The notes: generated by a model from the letters alone, not told the origin. A DNA stretch of 64,000 bases from Flavobacterium sp. (GCF_024642105.1 NZ_JAHEBT010000056.1:86531-150530); one strand, 5' to 3'. Positions 20,707 to 29,382 are shown, numbered from the stretch's first letter. Translations and numbers: made by a program.

Positions 20707-21618
20707 ATGAAAAAAATAGTTTATAGTTTGGTAATCTTGTTAGGGCTGAGTGCATCAGCCCAACAGGAGCCGCAGTACACGCAGTACATGTACAATCCTT
20801 TGGTGATTAATCCGGGTTATGCTGGATCACTAGGGTACGGGTCCTTGTTTAGTTTGTATAGAACGCAGTGGATAGGACTAGAGGGCGCACCTAAGACACT
20901 TAATTTGTCGTACCACCAACCCTTAGAGAACACTAATTTAGGATTGGGAGGTAATATTGTACACGATGAAATAGGTCCTAGTACTACGACCAACTTAGGA
21001 ATAGATGTTTCTTACACAATTCGTTTTGAGAACGAAAGCCGTTTGGCTTTTGGGATCAAGGCAGGAGGTCAGTTGTTAAATATAGACTACACCAAGCTGA
21101 ACCACTACAATCCAAGTGATGTATCTTTCAGGAATAACATTGCCAACCAATTCTCACCCAATATTGGCGTAGGATTATTTTATTACAATGAAAACAGTTA
21201 CTTAGGATTATCGGTGCCGATGTTACTAGAGACCAAGAGCTATGATGAATTTGCGTATTCGGATGTGAACCGCAGACAACATTTTTACTTGGCAGGGGGA
21301 AAGGTGTTTGACCTGACCTACAATCTAAAATTCAAACCAGCCTTTGTAGCCAAAATGGTAGCAGGAGCACCACTACAGGTAGACCTTACGGGTAACTTTT
21401 TAATCAATGAAAAATTCACAGTAGGATTGGCCTATAGATGGAGCGCAGCACTATCGGCCTTAGTAGGCTTTAAAGTAAGCGATAGACTAGCGATAGGCTA
21501 TGGCTACGATAGAGAAACCACCAGGCTATCCAATTTTAATTCAGGCTCTCACGAGTTATTCTTACAATTTGATTTGTTTAAAATCAACCAACACATAGAA
21601 ACACCACGATTTTTCTAA
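20707..21618 (+). CDS. PorP/SprF-family type IX secretion outer-membrane protein
   Basis: A 303-residue protein with an N-terminal signal peptide (KKIVYSLVILLGLSASA-Q) and the family signature directly after it: QEPQYTQYMYNPLVINPGYAG, which places QYMYN and NPGYAGS early in the mature protein. The rest alternates short beta-strand-like stretches, consistent with an outer-membrane barrel, and ends in a phenylalanine. In Flavobacterium, SprF is required to place the SprB adhesin on the cell surface, and a PorP/SprF-like gene typically sits beside each type B secreted giant. Here it starts 29 bp after the adhesin stop and ends 2 bp before the next gene, so an operon is likely. Assignment to the family is firm; the exact SprF orthologue is not claimed. 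Confidence 0.9.
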   Translation: MKKIVYSLVILLGLSASAQQEPQYTQYMYNPLVINPGYAGSLGYGSLFSLYRTQWIGLEGAPKTLNLSYHQPLENTNLGLGGNIVHDEIGPSTTTNLGIDVSYTIRFENESRLAFGIKAGGQLLNIDYTKLNHYNPSDVSFRNNIANQFSPNIGVGLFYYNENSYLGLSVPMLLETKSYDEFAYSDVNRRQHFYLAGGKVFDLTYNLKFKPAFVAKMVAGAPLQVDLTGNFLINEKFTVGLAYRWSAALSALVGFKVSDRLAIGYGYDRETTRLSNFNSGSHELFLQFDLFKINQHIETPRFF

Positions 21619-21620
21619 AA

Positions 21621-23552
21621 ATGAACAAGATGAGAAAATATATCGTTTTACTACTATTGTTCCCAGTAGCAATAATAGCCCAAAACCGAACATTACAAAA
21701 AGCGGAGAAAACCTTTAGTAAAGAGGGGTATGTCTCGGCGATTCAAATCTACGAGCGCCTTGCCAATAAAGGAATAGGATCAGAAGAGATTTATGAAAAA
21801 CTAGGTGATGCCAATTACTTCAATGCCAACTATGTAAAAGCAGAACAATGGTACAGCAAACGCTATGAATTAAAAGGCAAGTTTCCAAAGGAATTTCTGT
21901 TCCGTTATGGACAATCGTTGAAATCAGCAGGAAAAGACAAGCAAGCACAGGAAATCTTAGCCCAATATGCTAAAGAAAACCCAACCCAACAAAGAGCTAA
22001 GAACCAAAGCAAATCACTAGCCCAAGAAAGCATCAAAAAAGGGAGTGATGTATTCACTATTGAAAACATCAACACCAACACGAAGTACTCGGATTATAGC
22101 AGTACTCTAAAAGGCGACACCCTGCTTTTTGCCAGTGCAAGACCCAGAACCCTAGGTAACCAAATTTATCAAAGAACCGCTCAGCCCTTTACGAACTTAT
22201 ATTATACAGTAAAACAAGCCGACGGTAATTACAGTAAAGCCGAGTTGTATTCCAAAAACACCTTTTCCATCTTCCATGAGGCAAGTCCCGTATTCACCAA
22301 AGACGGCAATACGATGTACTACACCCAAAACGAGCTCAAAGAGAACAATCAGAGAAAGGTTGTCAATGGAAGATACAAGATTTACAAATCAGTCAAAGAA
22401 AACGGCAAATGGAAAAGTTTAGGAGTAGTGCCTATATTTAAGAACGACACTATCCGCGTGGCTCATCCAGCATTGAGCCCAGATGAGAAGGTACTTTATT
22501 TTGCCTCAGATGCAGCAGGGACTTCTGGCCAATCGGATTTATACAAGATAGAGTTACACCCTGACGGAACCATTGGTAATCCAGTGAATCTAGGAAGCAC
22601 CATTAACACCGAAGCAAGAGAGAGCTACCCCTTTGTAACGAAGGACAATATCTTACTCTTTGCCTCAGACGGTCATCCCGGACAAGGAGGTTTTGACATC
22701 TTTGCCTTAGACTTAGGACAAAAAGGCGCCTTGCCAGTACACTTAAGCGCACCAATAAACAGTGCCTTTGATGATTTTGGACTCAACTGGAACAGACAGA
22801 CTAACAGCGGAGTGTTTACCTCTAACCGACCAGAGGGACAAGGCGATGACGATTTGTACACCTTCACCAATGCAAAACCCTTTTTCGAATTTGATTACAA
22901 TGCTAGAATCATCGGAAAAGTAATAGACAAAAACACGAGCCTGCCACTAGCTAATGCCAGTGTTACACTTTACGATAGCAGCGGCAAAGAACTAGCTAGA
23001 ACCACCACCAATGAAACAGGAGATTTTGTCTTTGAGAAAGTACTCTCTGATGCTAGTTATAGAACACAAGCAAGTAAGGAAACGTATACTAGCAATGAGA
23101 CCAATCCAAGTTTGGCTTTGTACCAGAGAGAAGTAGCTACGACAATAGTAGTAGACCAAGACCAATACAAGTTAGGAAACGGCTTAGATTTAGCCAAGGC
23201 ATTATCGTTACGCCACATCTACTTTGATTTGGATAAATCCAACATCAGAAAAGACGCTAGAGTGGAGCTGGAGAAAATAGTAGAAGTACTAATCCAAAAC
23301 CCGACTATCAAAATCGAGATAGGATCGCATACAGACAGCCGTCAGAGTAAGGCCTATAACCAAGCCTTATCTCAACGCAGAGCTAAAGCTACCTTAGACT
23401 ATTTAGTCAAGCGAGGTATAGCTAAGAGTCGCTTAACCGCTAAGGGTTATGGAGAAACACAATTGGTGAACCAGTGCGCAGACGGAGTACAATGTTCAGA
23501 AGCAGAACATCAATTGAACCGAAGAAGTACCTTTGTAATAGTAGGACAATAA
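21621..23552 (+). CDS. OmpA-family protein with TPR-like, PD40 beta-propeller and CNA-B/carboxypeptidase-regulatory-like domains
   Basis: 643 residues. A signal peptide (RKYIVLLLLFPVAIIA-Q) is followed by a TPR-like helical region (about 25-125), WD40-like PD40 propeller repeats (about 150-430: LPxLSPDEKVLYFASD, YPFVTKDNILLFASDG and NSGVFTSNRPEGQGDDDLY), a carboxypeptidase-regulatory-like sandwich (about 440-500: ITYPE of ANASVTLYDSSGKELART) and a C-terminal OmpA peptidoglycan-binding domain (about 530-640: IYFDLDKSNIRKDA, SHTDSRQSKAYNQALSQRRA). This order is common for genes placed next to PorP/SprF and giant adhesins in Bacteroidota and may anchor the export machinery to peptidoglycan (inference). 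The start could also be the second Met, at 21630. Last gene of the operon before a terminator. Confidence 0.88.
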   Translation: MNKMRKYIVLLLLFPVAIIAQNRTLQKAEKTFSKEGYVSAIQIYERLANKGIGSEEIYEKLGDANYFNANYVKAEQWYSKRYELKGKFPKEFLFRYGQSLKSAGKDKQAQEILAQYAKENPTQQRAKNQSKSLAQESIKKGSDVFTIENINTNTKYSDYSSTLKGDTLLFASARPRTLGNQIYQRTAQPFTNLYYTVKQADGNYSKAELYSKNTFSIFHEASPVFTKDGNTMYYTQNELKENNQRKVVNGRYKIYKSVKENGKWKSLGVVPIFKNDTIRVAHPALSPDEKVLYFASDAAGTSGQSDLYKIELHPDGTIGNPVNLGSTINTEARESYPFVTKDNILLFASDGHPGQGGFDIFALDLGQKGALPVHLSAPINSAFDDFGLNWNRQTNSGVFTSNRPEGQGDDDLYTFTNAKPFFEFDYNARIIGKVIDKNTSLPLANASVTLYDSSGKELARTTTNETGDFVFEKVLSDASYRTQASKETYTSNETNPSLALYQREVATTIVVDQDQYKLGNGLDLAKALSLRHIYFDLDKSNIRKDARVELEKIVEVLIQNPTIKIEIGSHTDSRQSKAYNQALSQRRAKATLDYLVKRGIAKSRLTAKGYGETQLVNQCADGVQCSEAEHQLNRRSTFVIVGQ

Positions 23553-23581
23553 ACTACATACGATATTTATTGCCCTTATAG

Positions 23582-23614
23582 GAAAGCAGTCGGTCTTATT
23601 GACTAGCTGCTTTC
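23582..23614 (+). terminator. Probable terminator hairpin after the adhesin operon
   Basis: GAAAGCAG pairs with CTGCTTTC. Further pairing in the stem (GTC with GAC) surrounds a TTATT loop. The T-run that follows is weak (TGATTTT). It lies 30 bp after the OmpA-family stop codon. Confidence 0.6.
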
Positions 23615-23747
23615 TGATTTTAAGCCATAAAGAAGTTGTTTTCAATAAACACATCTTTATGTGAAGTAGTTTTTTAGATGTTGAATACTATACTTTTTAT
23701 TTTGAATGGTAAAGTAAGTATTTGATTATAATACAATACTAAATAAG

Positions 23748-23918
23748 ATGAAGCGACTTCGAAAAACAGCTCGAAAGAGTCTAGAAACCAAGATCGACCA
23801 AAAAGACTTAAAAGAGTTTTACAAAATGCTCTTGAAGTTTGAAAAACGACATCCGCAATTTAGTGCTCAGAATGTTTTTATTAGATTGTATCCTAATATC
23901 GATTTTAATTTTTTTTAA
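23748..23918 (+). CDS. Small basic hypothetical protein (56 residues)
   Basis: ATG to TAA with no interruption gives 56 residues, beginning MKRLRKTARKSLETKIDQKD and ending PNIDFNFF. The N-terminal third is rich in Lys and Arg and the middle (LKEFYKMLLKFEKRHP) looks helical. No signal peptide or known motif is visible and I do not recognise the family. It sits alone between the adhesin-operon terminator and another small gene 15 bp downstream, so the two could be cotranscribed. Codon use is ordinary for the window and the start has an A-rich leader (AAATAAG), which favours a real gene, but length alone cannot prove it. Confidence 0.5.
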   Translation: MKRLRKTARKSLETKIDQKDLKEFYKMLLKFEKRHPQFSAQNVFIRLYPNIDFNFF

Positions 23919-23933
23919 TAGTAAGTGTATTAT

Positions 23934-24230
23934 ATGAATTTTATCAAAAATAGTTTCCCATCAAAATTTTTTAATAGAGTAAATCTGTCAGATGTTTTGG
24001 CTTCAAGCCATAAAGATCAGTGCTCTTTTGATGAATTAAAATTAAAGTTAAAACACACAAAAATTGAAGTTACAGAAAGAAAAAAAGATTGTTTTTTGGT
24101 GAAATTTATGGAACCAAAATCAGAGTATTTACTGTGTTTTGATAATGATGGTAAATTTTTACATATAGAATATGAATATTGGAAAGATCTGAATGTTAAG
24201 TTTGAAAACAGGCATTTTAAAAAAAGTTAG
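23934..24230 (+). CDS. Hypothetical protein (98 residues)
   Basis: The reading frame opens with a GTG at 23925, but the ATG at 23934 (MNFIKNSFPSKFFNRVN) is the more natural start. The product has no signal peptide or transmembrane segment. It contains charged stretches (KLKLKHTKIEVTERKKD) and a beta-strand-like second half (YLLCFDNDGKFLHIEYEYW), suggesting a small soluble alpha/beta protein. I do not recognise the family. It is followed within about 20 bp by a strong terminator, which supports transcription of the 56-residue gene and this one together. Confidence 0.55.
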   Translation: MNFIKNSFPSKFFNRVNLSDVLASSHKDQCSFDELKLKLKHTKIEVTERKKDCFLVKFMEPKSEYLLCFDNDGKFLHIEYEYWKDLNVKFENRHFKKS

Positions 24231-24250
24231 TCTGATTCCGAAAGAGTTTC

Positions 24251-24283
24251 AAAGCCTCAAGATTTTTCTTGAGGCTTTTTTGT
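24251..24283 (+). terminator. Strong rho-independent terminator
   Basis: A perfect 11-bp stem, AAAGCCTCAAG paired with CTTGAGGCTTT, encloses ATTTTT and runs into a T-tract. It closes the pair of small genes upstream and separates them from the photolyase cluster. Confidence 0.88.
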
Positions 24284-24337
24284 TTTTGCTTTCCTCTATA
24301 TAGTGCTTTATCTTTCGTAATAGCTACTGTTATTTTC

Positions 24338-24366
24338 TTTACAGTTACTAAAAAACAGTATATTTG
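24338..24366 (+). promoter_or_regulatory. Predicted promoter of the photolyase cluster
   Basis: TATATTTG at 24359-24366 matches the Bacteroidota -7 consensus TAnnTTTG, with TTTA at 24338-24341 in the -33 position (17-base spacer). The predicted transcript start near 24372 leaves a short leader before the TTG start codon at 24416. Confidence 0.55.
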
Positions 24367-24415
24367 TTTATTATTTTTACAAAAAAATTAAACAAAATAA
24401 TTGTAATTCATTTCA

Positions 24416-25924
24416 TTGAAAAAACAACCCATACATATTGTTTGGTTCAAACGCGACTTTCGTTTGGTTGATAATGAAGCTTTGTTTCATGCGCATCAAT
24501 CGGGTTTACCATTGTTGTTGATTTGTTTTTTTGAACCGTCTGTTATGGGTTATCCCGATTCAGATGAACGGCATTGGCGGTTTATTTATGAATCCATTCA
24601 GGATTTGAATAAAAAACTACAACCGTTTAATGCTACTATCTATTTTTTTCATGAAGAGGTGAAAACCGTATTTTCAGAATTAATTCAAGAATATGAGGTG
24701 AAAACTGTTTTCTCTCATCAAGAAATTGGAAATAAATTGACGTTTGACCGCGACTTGGAAATGAAAGCGTTTTTTGATTCGAATGATATCATTTGGAAAG
24801 AGTTTCAACTTCACGGTGTAATTCGTAGATTAAAATCGAGGCAAGATTGGGACAAACGCTGGGAGCAAGTGATGCGTGACACGCCTAAAATGATACAAGA
24901 ATCAGAATTGAATACCATTACATTAGATACTGATTTCTATGACCAAATAAAAGGGGAAGATTTATCTTCTGAAATTACGAATCCGAATCCCAATTTCCAA
25001 CGTGGTGGCGAATACTGGGCGTGGCGTTATTTGGATAGTTTTGTAAAAGAACGTTATGTCAATTACAGCAAACACATTTCTAAACCCGCTTTGAGTAGAA
25101 AAGGCTGCAGCCGATTGTCGCCGTATTTAACCTATGGCAATATTAGCATGCGCATGATTTACCAATACACCAATCAGCATTACGAAGCGTCAAAAAACAA
25201 ACGCGCCATTCTCAATTTTGTTTCGCGTTTGCATTGGCATTGCCATTTTATGCAAAAGTTTGAAGACGAATGCGAAATGGAATTTGAAAACGCCAACCGA
25301 GCGTATGATGCTTTGGTAAAACCAAAAAACGAAACCTACATCAAGGCTTGGCAAGAAGGTAAAACGGGTGTGCCAATAGTCGATGCTTGCATGCGTTGTT
25401 TGGTGGCGACAGGTTACATCAATTTCAGGATGCGAGCCATGGTGGTGTCGTTTTTTACCTTTAATTTATGGCAAGATTGGCGCGAATTGCATTTTTTAGC
25501 CTGTCAATTTTTAGATTACGAACCTGGAATTCATTATCCGCAAATTCAGATGCAGTCGGGAACCACGGGAATTAATACGATACGTATTTACAATCCAATA
25601 AAAAACTCCGAAGAGCATGATCCTGATGGAGTTTTTATCAAACAATGGTTGCCTGAATTAGCCGAAGTGCCTGTGCATTTGCTTCACGAACCTTGGAAAA
25701 TGAACGAAATGGAACAGCAATTCTACAATTGTGTCATTGGAAAAGACTATCCAGCACCAATAGTCAATATTGAAGCAACTCGAAAGTATGCCAGCGACAT
25801 CGTTTGGAGTTTTCGGAAAAAAGAGGAAGTGAGAATAGAAGGAAAGCGAATTTTACAAAAACACGTAAGTAACCCCAATAAACCCAACAATGCGAGGAGT
25901 AAAAAAACAAAACCTTCCCAATAA
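24416..25924 (+). CDS. Cryptochrome/photolyase family protein (deoxyribodipyrimidine photolyase-like)
   Basis: 502 residues, predicted to use light and FAD to repair pyrimidine dimers or to act as a light sensor. The N-terminal photolyase domain begins at once with [17 protein letters not shown], so the TTG at 24416 must be close to the true start; the next in-frame ATG, about 45 codons later, would remove this strand. The C-terminal FAD-binding domain (about 230-450) shows [42 protein letters not shown] and [19 protein letters not shown], typical of the FAD-binding fold. Subclass (CPD photolyase or a related group) is not certain from sequence alone. Its end overlaps the following DUF2256 gene by 35 bp, implying coupled expression. 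Confidence 0.88.
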   Translation: MKKQPIHIVWFKRDFRLVDNEALFHAHQSGLPLLLICFFEPSVMGYPDSDERHWRFIYESIQDLNKKLQPFNATIYFFHEEVKTVFSELIQEYEVKTVFSHQEIGNKLTFDRDLEMKAFFDSNDIIWKEFQLHGVIRRLKSRQDWDKRWEQVMRDTPKMIQESELNTITLDTDFYDQIKGEDLSSEITNPNPNFQRGGEYWAWRYLDSFVKERYVNYSKHISKPALSRKGCSRLSPYLTYGNISMRMIYQYTNQHYEASKNKRAILNFVSRLHWHCHFMQKFEDECEMEFENANRAYDALVKPKNETYIKAWQEGKTGVPIVDACMRCLVATGYINFRMRAMVVSFFTFNLWQDWRELHFLACQFLDYEPGIHYPQIQMQSGTTGINTIRIYNPIKNSEEHDPDGVFIKQWLPELAEVPVHLLHEPWKMNEMEQQFYNCVIGKDYPAPIVNIEATRKYASDIVWSFRKKEEVRIEGKRILQKHVSNPNKPNNARSKKTKPSQ

Positions 25925-26027
25925 AATTTGTTTAGTGTGCCAGAAACCATTCGCTTGGCGCAAAAAATGGGAAAAAGTTTGGGATGAAGTGAAATATTGT
26001 AGTGATAAGTGTAGGTCTTCGAAGTGA
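25890..26027 (+). CDS. DUF2256-like small zinc-ribbon protein
   Basis: A 45-residue product starting at ATG 25890 in a different frame from the photolyase, whose last 35 bp it overlaps. The sequence contains [16 protein letters not shown], then [13 protein letters not shown]. The CxxC and YCSDKC pairs probably bind one zinc ion, and the aromatic and basic WRKKW stretch is typical of the DUF2256 family. Members of that family are often found beside photolyase/cryptochrome genes, which matches this position. Function is unknown; a role in DNA or RNA binding or in assembling the photolyase is only a guess. Confidence 0.8.
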   Translation: MRGVKKQNLPNKICLVCQKPFAWRKKWEKVWDEVKYCSDKCRSSK

Positions 26028-26043
26028 TTCATTGACTGTGTTT

Positions 26044-26121
26044 CCTGCAAGGTTTCAAAAACCTTGTAGGTAAAAAAAATGATAGAAAAGTATACCTACA
26101 AGGTCAAAAAGACCTTGCAGG
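26044..26121. repeat. Pair of inverted palindromic repeats between photolyase genes
   Basis: Two hairpins face each other. The first, 26044-26070, begins CCTGCAAGGT and ends ACCTTGTAGG; the second, 26095-26121, begins CCTACAAGGT and ends ACCTTGCAGG. The two are themselves reverse complements apart from a few bases. This looks like a REP-like extragenic palindrome. It could also attenuate or stabilise the cluster's transcript. Confidence 0.75.
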
Positions 26122-26140
26122 AAAAATAAAAAAATAAGAA

Positions 26141-27676
26141 ATGTCAAAAACGGTACGATTACTTCTCGGAGATCAATTGAACAGCAATCATTCCTGGTTC
26201 AAAACCGTTGATGATACGGTGACTTACTTGATGATGGAAGTCCGAACAGAAACGGATTATGCCACGCATCACATCCAAAAAGTGGTTGGATTTTTCTCGG
26301 CCATGCGTCAATTTGCTGCCGAATTACAATCGCAACAACATCAAGTTCTATATATTCACTTGAATGATGCCAATAATTTACAGTCGTTTGAAAAAAATAT
26401 TCATCATCTAATCGAAAAAAAACATTTCACCCATTTTGAATACCAATTGCCTGACGAATACCGTTTGGACGAGCAGCTGAAAAATTTATGTCAGTCGCTT
26501 TCCATCACTACTTCGGTATGCGACTCGGAGCATTTTATGAGTTCGAGAAACGAATTAGGTGATTTTTTTGAAGGTAAAAAAAACTTTTTAATGGAAAGTT
26601 TTTACCACATGATGCGAAAAAAACACCACATTTTGATGGAAGGCGACAAACCTTTAACGGGTAAATGGAATTACGATGGTGACAACCGAAAAAAATTGCC
26701 CAAAGACCACAAACCCACTCCGCCTTTGGTTTTCAATAATAAGGTGACGGAAATTCTTTCAGAAATTCAAAAAACAGATATCAAAACCATCGGAAACATC
26801 GATGCTGAAAATTTTGTTTGGCCTATCAATAGAAAGCAATCGTTAGAATTACTCGATTTTTTTGTGACAGAATGTTTGGCACTTTTTGGAAGTTACCAAG
26901 ATGCGATGACGCCTAACGAATGGTCGCTATACCATTCTCGTCTTTCTTTTTCTATGAATCTAAAAATGATTTCGCCTTTGGAAGTCATCAATAGAGCGGT
27001 TTCTGAATGGGAGAATCATCCAGATACAATAGCCTACAATCAATTGGAAGGATTTGTTCGTCAAATTATTGGCTGGCGCGAATACATGCGAGGGATTTAT
27101 TGGAACAAAATGCCCGAATACGCCACGATGAATTATTTCAATAACGAAAATCAGCTACCAGATTGGTTTTGGACAGGAAAAACCAAAATGAATTGCTTAA
27201 AAGACGCCATCAACCAATCCTTAAATTTTGCCTACGCGCATCACATTCAGCGATTGATGGTGACGGGTAATTTTGCACTTTTAGCAGGGATTCATCCGGA
27301 TGAAGTGGACGCTTGGTATTTGGGTATTTATATCGATGCGATTGAATGGGTAGAAATTACAAACACTCGGGGCATGAGTCAGTTTGCCGATGGTGGCATC
27401 GTAGGCACAAAACCCTATGTAAGTTCGGCAGCTTACATCGATAAAATGAGTCATTATTGTGGTAGTTGCTTTTACAAAAAAGCAGTAAAAACGGGAGATA
27501 AAGCCTGCCCTTTTAATAGTTTGTATTGGAATTTTTATGATAAAAACGAAGATAAATTGGGTAATAACCCACGTATCGGAATGATGTATAATGTATGGCG
27601 AAAAATGAATTCAGAAGACAAAGTTGCCTTATTAGAACAAGCCGATTATTACTTGAAAAACATCAATGAGTTATGA
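26141..27676 (+). CDS. Iron-sulfur bacterial cryptochrome/(6-4) photolyase-related protein (DPRP family)
   Basis: 511 residues. The N-terminus (VRLLLGDQLNSNHSWF) is the hallmark of the photolyase-related DPRP family; in studied members (Agrobacterium PhrB type) these are (6-4) photolyases with a 4Fe-4S cluster. Four cysteines fit the cluster: C352 (KTKMNCL), C440 and C443 (HYCGSC) and C456 (DKACPF), with the CxxC-x12-C spacing of PhrB. HHIQRLMVTGNF provides the paired histidines of the catalytic site. There is no signal peptide. Its stop overlaps the start of the next gene by 4 bp, so the two are translationally coupled. No photoreceptor extension is seen. Confidence 0.88.
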   Translation: MSKTVRLLLGDQLNSNHSWFKTVDDTVTYLMMEVRTETDYATHHIQKVVGFFSAMRQFAAELQSQQHQVLYIHLNDANNLQSFEKNIHHLIEKKHFTHFEYQLPDEYRLDEQLKNLCQSLSITTSVCDSEHFMSSRNELGDFFEGKKNFLMESFYHMMRKKHHILMEGDKPLTGKWNYDGDNRKKLPKDHKPTPPLVFNNKVTEILSEIQKTDIKTIGNIDAENFVWPINRKQSLELLDFFVTECLALFGSYQDAMTPNEWSLYHSRLSFSMNLKMISPLEVINRAVSEWENHPDTIAYNQLEGFVRQIIGWREYMRGIYWNKMPEYATMNYFNNENQLPDWFWTGKTKMNCLKDAINQSLNFAYAHHIQRLMVTGNFALLAGIHPDEVDAWYLGIYIDAIEWVEITNTRGMSQFADGGIVGTKPYVSSAAYIDKMSHYCGSCFYKKAVKTGDKACPFNSLYWNFYDKNEDKLGNNPRIGMMYNVWRKMNSEDKVALLEQADYYLKNINEL

Positions 27677-28968
27677 TAAAGACAGCATTAGTTTGGTTCA
27701 AAACCGACTTACGAATAGAAGATAACGAAACCTTAGTCAAAGCCATTGCACAAAGTGAAAAGGTAATTCCGGTATATTGTTTTGACGAATCCCATTTTGA
27801 AACTACAGAATATGGATTTAAAAAAACGGGTAGTTTTAGAGCGCAATTTTTATTGGAATCGCTCGAAGATTTGGATGCCAAATTAAGAACTTTAGGTTCC
27901 GGTTTGCGCATAGTGATGGGTAAACCAGAAGTTGAAATTCCGAAATTGGTTCAAGAATATAAAGTGCAAAAAGTCTTCGCTAAACGAGAGGTGGCTTTTG
28001 AAGAAATTCAAACTCAAAAAGCGGTACAAAATGAATTATTTAAATTACGTTGCGAATTGAACACCTTTAGCACCAGTACACTATATCATGCTGAAGACTT
28101 GCCATTTTCTATCAAAGATATTCCGGATGTTTTTACTAATTTCAGAAAAAAAACAGAAAAAGACGCTACTATCAGAAAACCGTTTGAAGCCCCAACGAAA
28201 ATCAATTCGCCAGCAATTCCAGCTCTGGATTTACCAACATTAGAGGCTTTAGGTGTAACCAAAACTACAATCGATTCTCGTGCGGTTTTGCTATTTAAGG
28301 GAGGAGAAAGTGAAGCCATTCAACGCTTGCAGCACTATTTTTACGATACCCAATGTTTGTCGTCCTACAAAGAAACTCGTAACGGAATGGTTGGAGCAGA
28401 TTACTCTTCTAAATTTTCGCCTTGGTTAGCTCTAGGTTGTATTTCTCCTCGATTCATTTATGCTGAAATTAAAAAATACGAAAAGCAATTTGGTGCCAAT
28501 GACTCTACCTATTGGTTGGTATTTGAATTATTATGGCGCGATTTTTTTCGATTCATGTTCAAAAAACACCAAACGAAATTTTTCTTGTATGAAGGAATCA
28601 AATCAGAAAAAGTGAACTCAAAATCTCTAAACGAAAAACTATTTTCGCAATGGATGAATGGCACAACTCCGTCTGGTTTTATCAATGCCAATATGCTCGA
28701 ATTACAACAAACTGGTTTTATGAGCAATCGTGGACGACAAAATGTAGCGAGTTATTTTTGCAATGAATTGAATATGGATTGGCGCGTGGGTGCTGCTTAT
28801 TTTGAAGAGCAATTAATCGATTATGATGTGTGTAGTAATTGGGGCAATTGGGCCTATTTAGCAGGAGTAGGGAATGATCCTAGAGGGCATCGCTATTTCA
28901 ATATTGAGAAACAGGCAGCCGATTATGACAAAAAGAAATTGTTTCGGAACTTGTGGTTGAATTCTTAA
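27673..28968 (+). CDS. Cryptochrome DASH-type photolyase family protein
   Basis: 431 residues. It starts TALVWFKTDLRIEDNETL, with a photolyase domain (about 1-130), a linker with DVFTNFRKKTEKD characteristic of CRY-DASH, and an FAD-binding domain (about 200-425) with YKETRNGMVGADYSSKFSPW, WELLWRDFFRFM-like FELLWRDFFRFMF, SNRGRQNVASYF and GNDPRGHRYFN. These motifs are those of the DASH group, whose members repair CPDs in single-stranded DNA or act as light sensors. It overlaps the preceding gene by 4 bp (ATGA), and the third photolyase-type gene completes the cluster. A DUF2452 gene converges on it, 3 bp away. Confidence 0.88.
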   Translation: MIKTALVWFKTDLRIEDNETLVKAIAQSEKVIPVYCFDESHFETTEYGFKKTGSFRAQFLLESLEDLDAKLRTLGSGLRIVMGKPEVEIPKLVQEYKVQKVFAKREVAFEEIQTQKAVQNELFKLRCELNTFSTSTLYHAEDLPFSIKDIPDVFTNFRKKTEKDATIRKPFEAPTKINSPAIPALDLPTLEALGVTKTTIDSRAVLLFKGGESEAIQRLQHYFYDTQCLSSYKETRNGMVGADYSSKFSPWLALGCISPRFIYAEIKKYEKQFGANDSTYWLVFELLWRDFFRFMFKKHQTKFFLYEGIKSEKVNSKSLNEKLFSQWMNGTTPSGFINANMLELQQTGFMSNRGRQNVASYFCNELNMDWRVGAAYFEEQLIDYDVCSNWGNWAYLAGVGNDPRGHRYFNIEKQAADYDKKKLFRNLWLNS

Positions 28969-28971
28969 AAA

Positions 28972-29382
28972 TTATTCGGTTTTAGTTGCTACAACTACCC
29001 ATTTTTTATCGCTATTCAGTTTAAATGAAGCAATGAATTCTTTATTCCATTCGTTGGGTGCAATCAAAGACAAAAATTCAATGCCGTCATCCCCCAAATA
29101 CATATGATAGGTTTCGCCAATGACTGGTTCAAATGAAAATTTAGCATTGTAGACTAATTCATTCCATTTGTAATCGTCCATTAGTTTTTGGTATGCCAAT
29201 TGTAACTCCTGAAATTTATTTTCAAATTCTTTATTGACACTATGAATCCCACGAGATTTCCAAGCAACAACATCATCCGTTGTAATAACGGGCGCTCCCA
29301 CATTCGTAGCATACGGAAGTAAACTGGCGTTGTATCCTTGCTCTTCAGAATATACAATATTGTCTGGTTTTTTATTGCCCAT
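28972..29382 (-). CDS. DUF2452 domain protein
   Basis: 136 residues, soluble, beginning MGNKKPDNIVYSEEQGYNAS followed by LLPYATNVGAPVI. This opening, and the later NAKFSFEPVIGETYHMYL and FLSLIAPNEW, match my memory of the DUF2452 family, which also includes the human C1orf50 protein. The biochemical function is unknown. The gene points toward the photolyase cluster and has its own upstream region next to the regulator gene. It is probably not part of either operon. Confidence 0.7.
   Translation of the reverse strand: MGNKKPDNIVYSEEQGYNASLLPYATNVGAPVITTDDVVAWKSRGIHSVNKEFENKFQELQLAYQKLMDDYKWNELVYNAKFSFEPVIGETYHMYLGDDGIEFLSLIAPNEWNKEFIASFKLNSDKKWVVVATKTE

Noticed and set aside
23925..23933. GTG start for the 24230-ending hypothetical gene
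   Set aside because: An ATG nine bases later is a better start; the extra three residues add nothing recognisable.
24416..28968. Treating the photolyase cluster as a phage-defence or novel light-signalling island
   Set aside because: No nuclease, kinase or sensor domain is present; known light-repair functions explain the genes.
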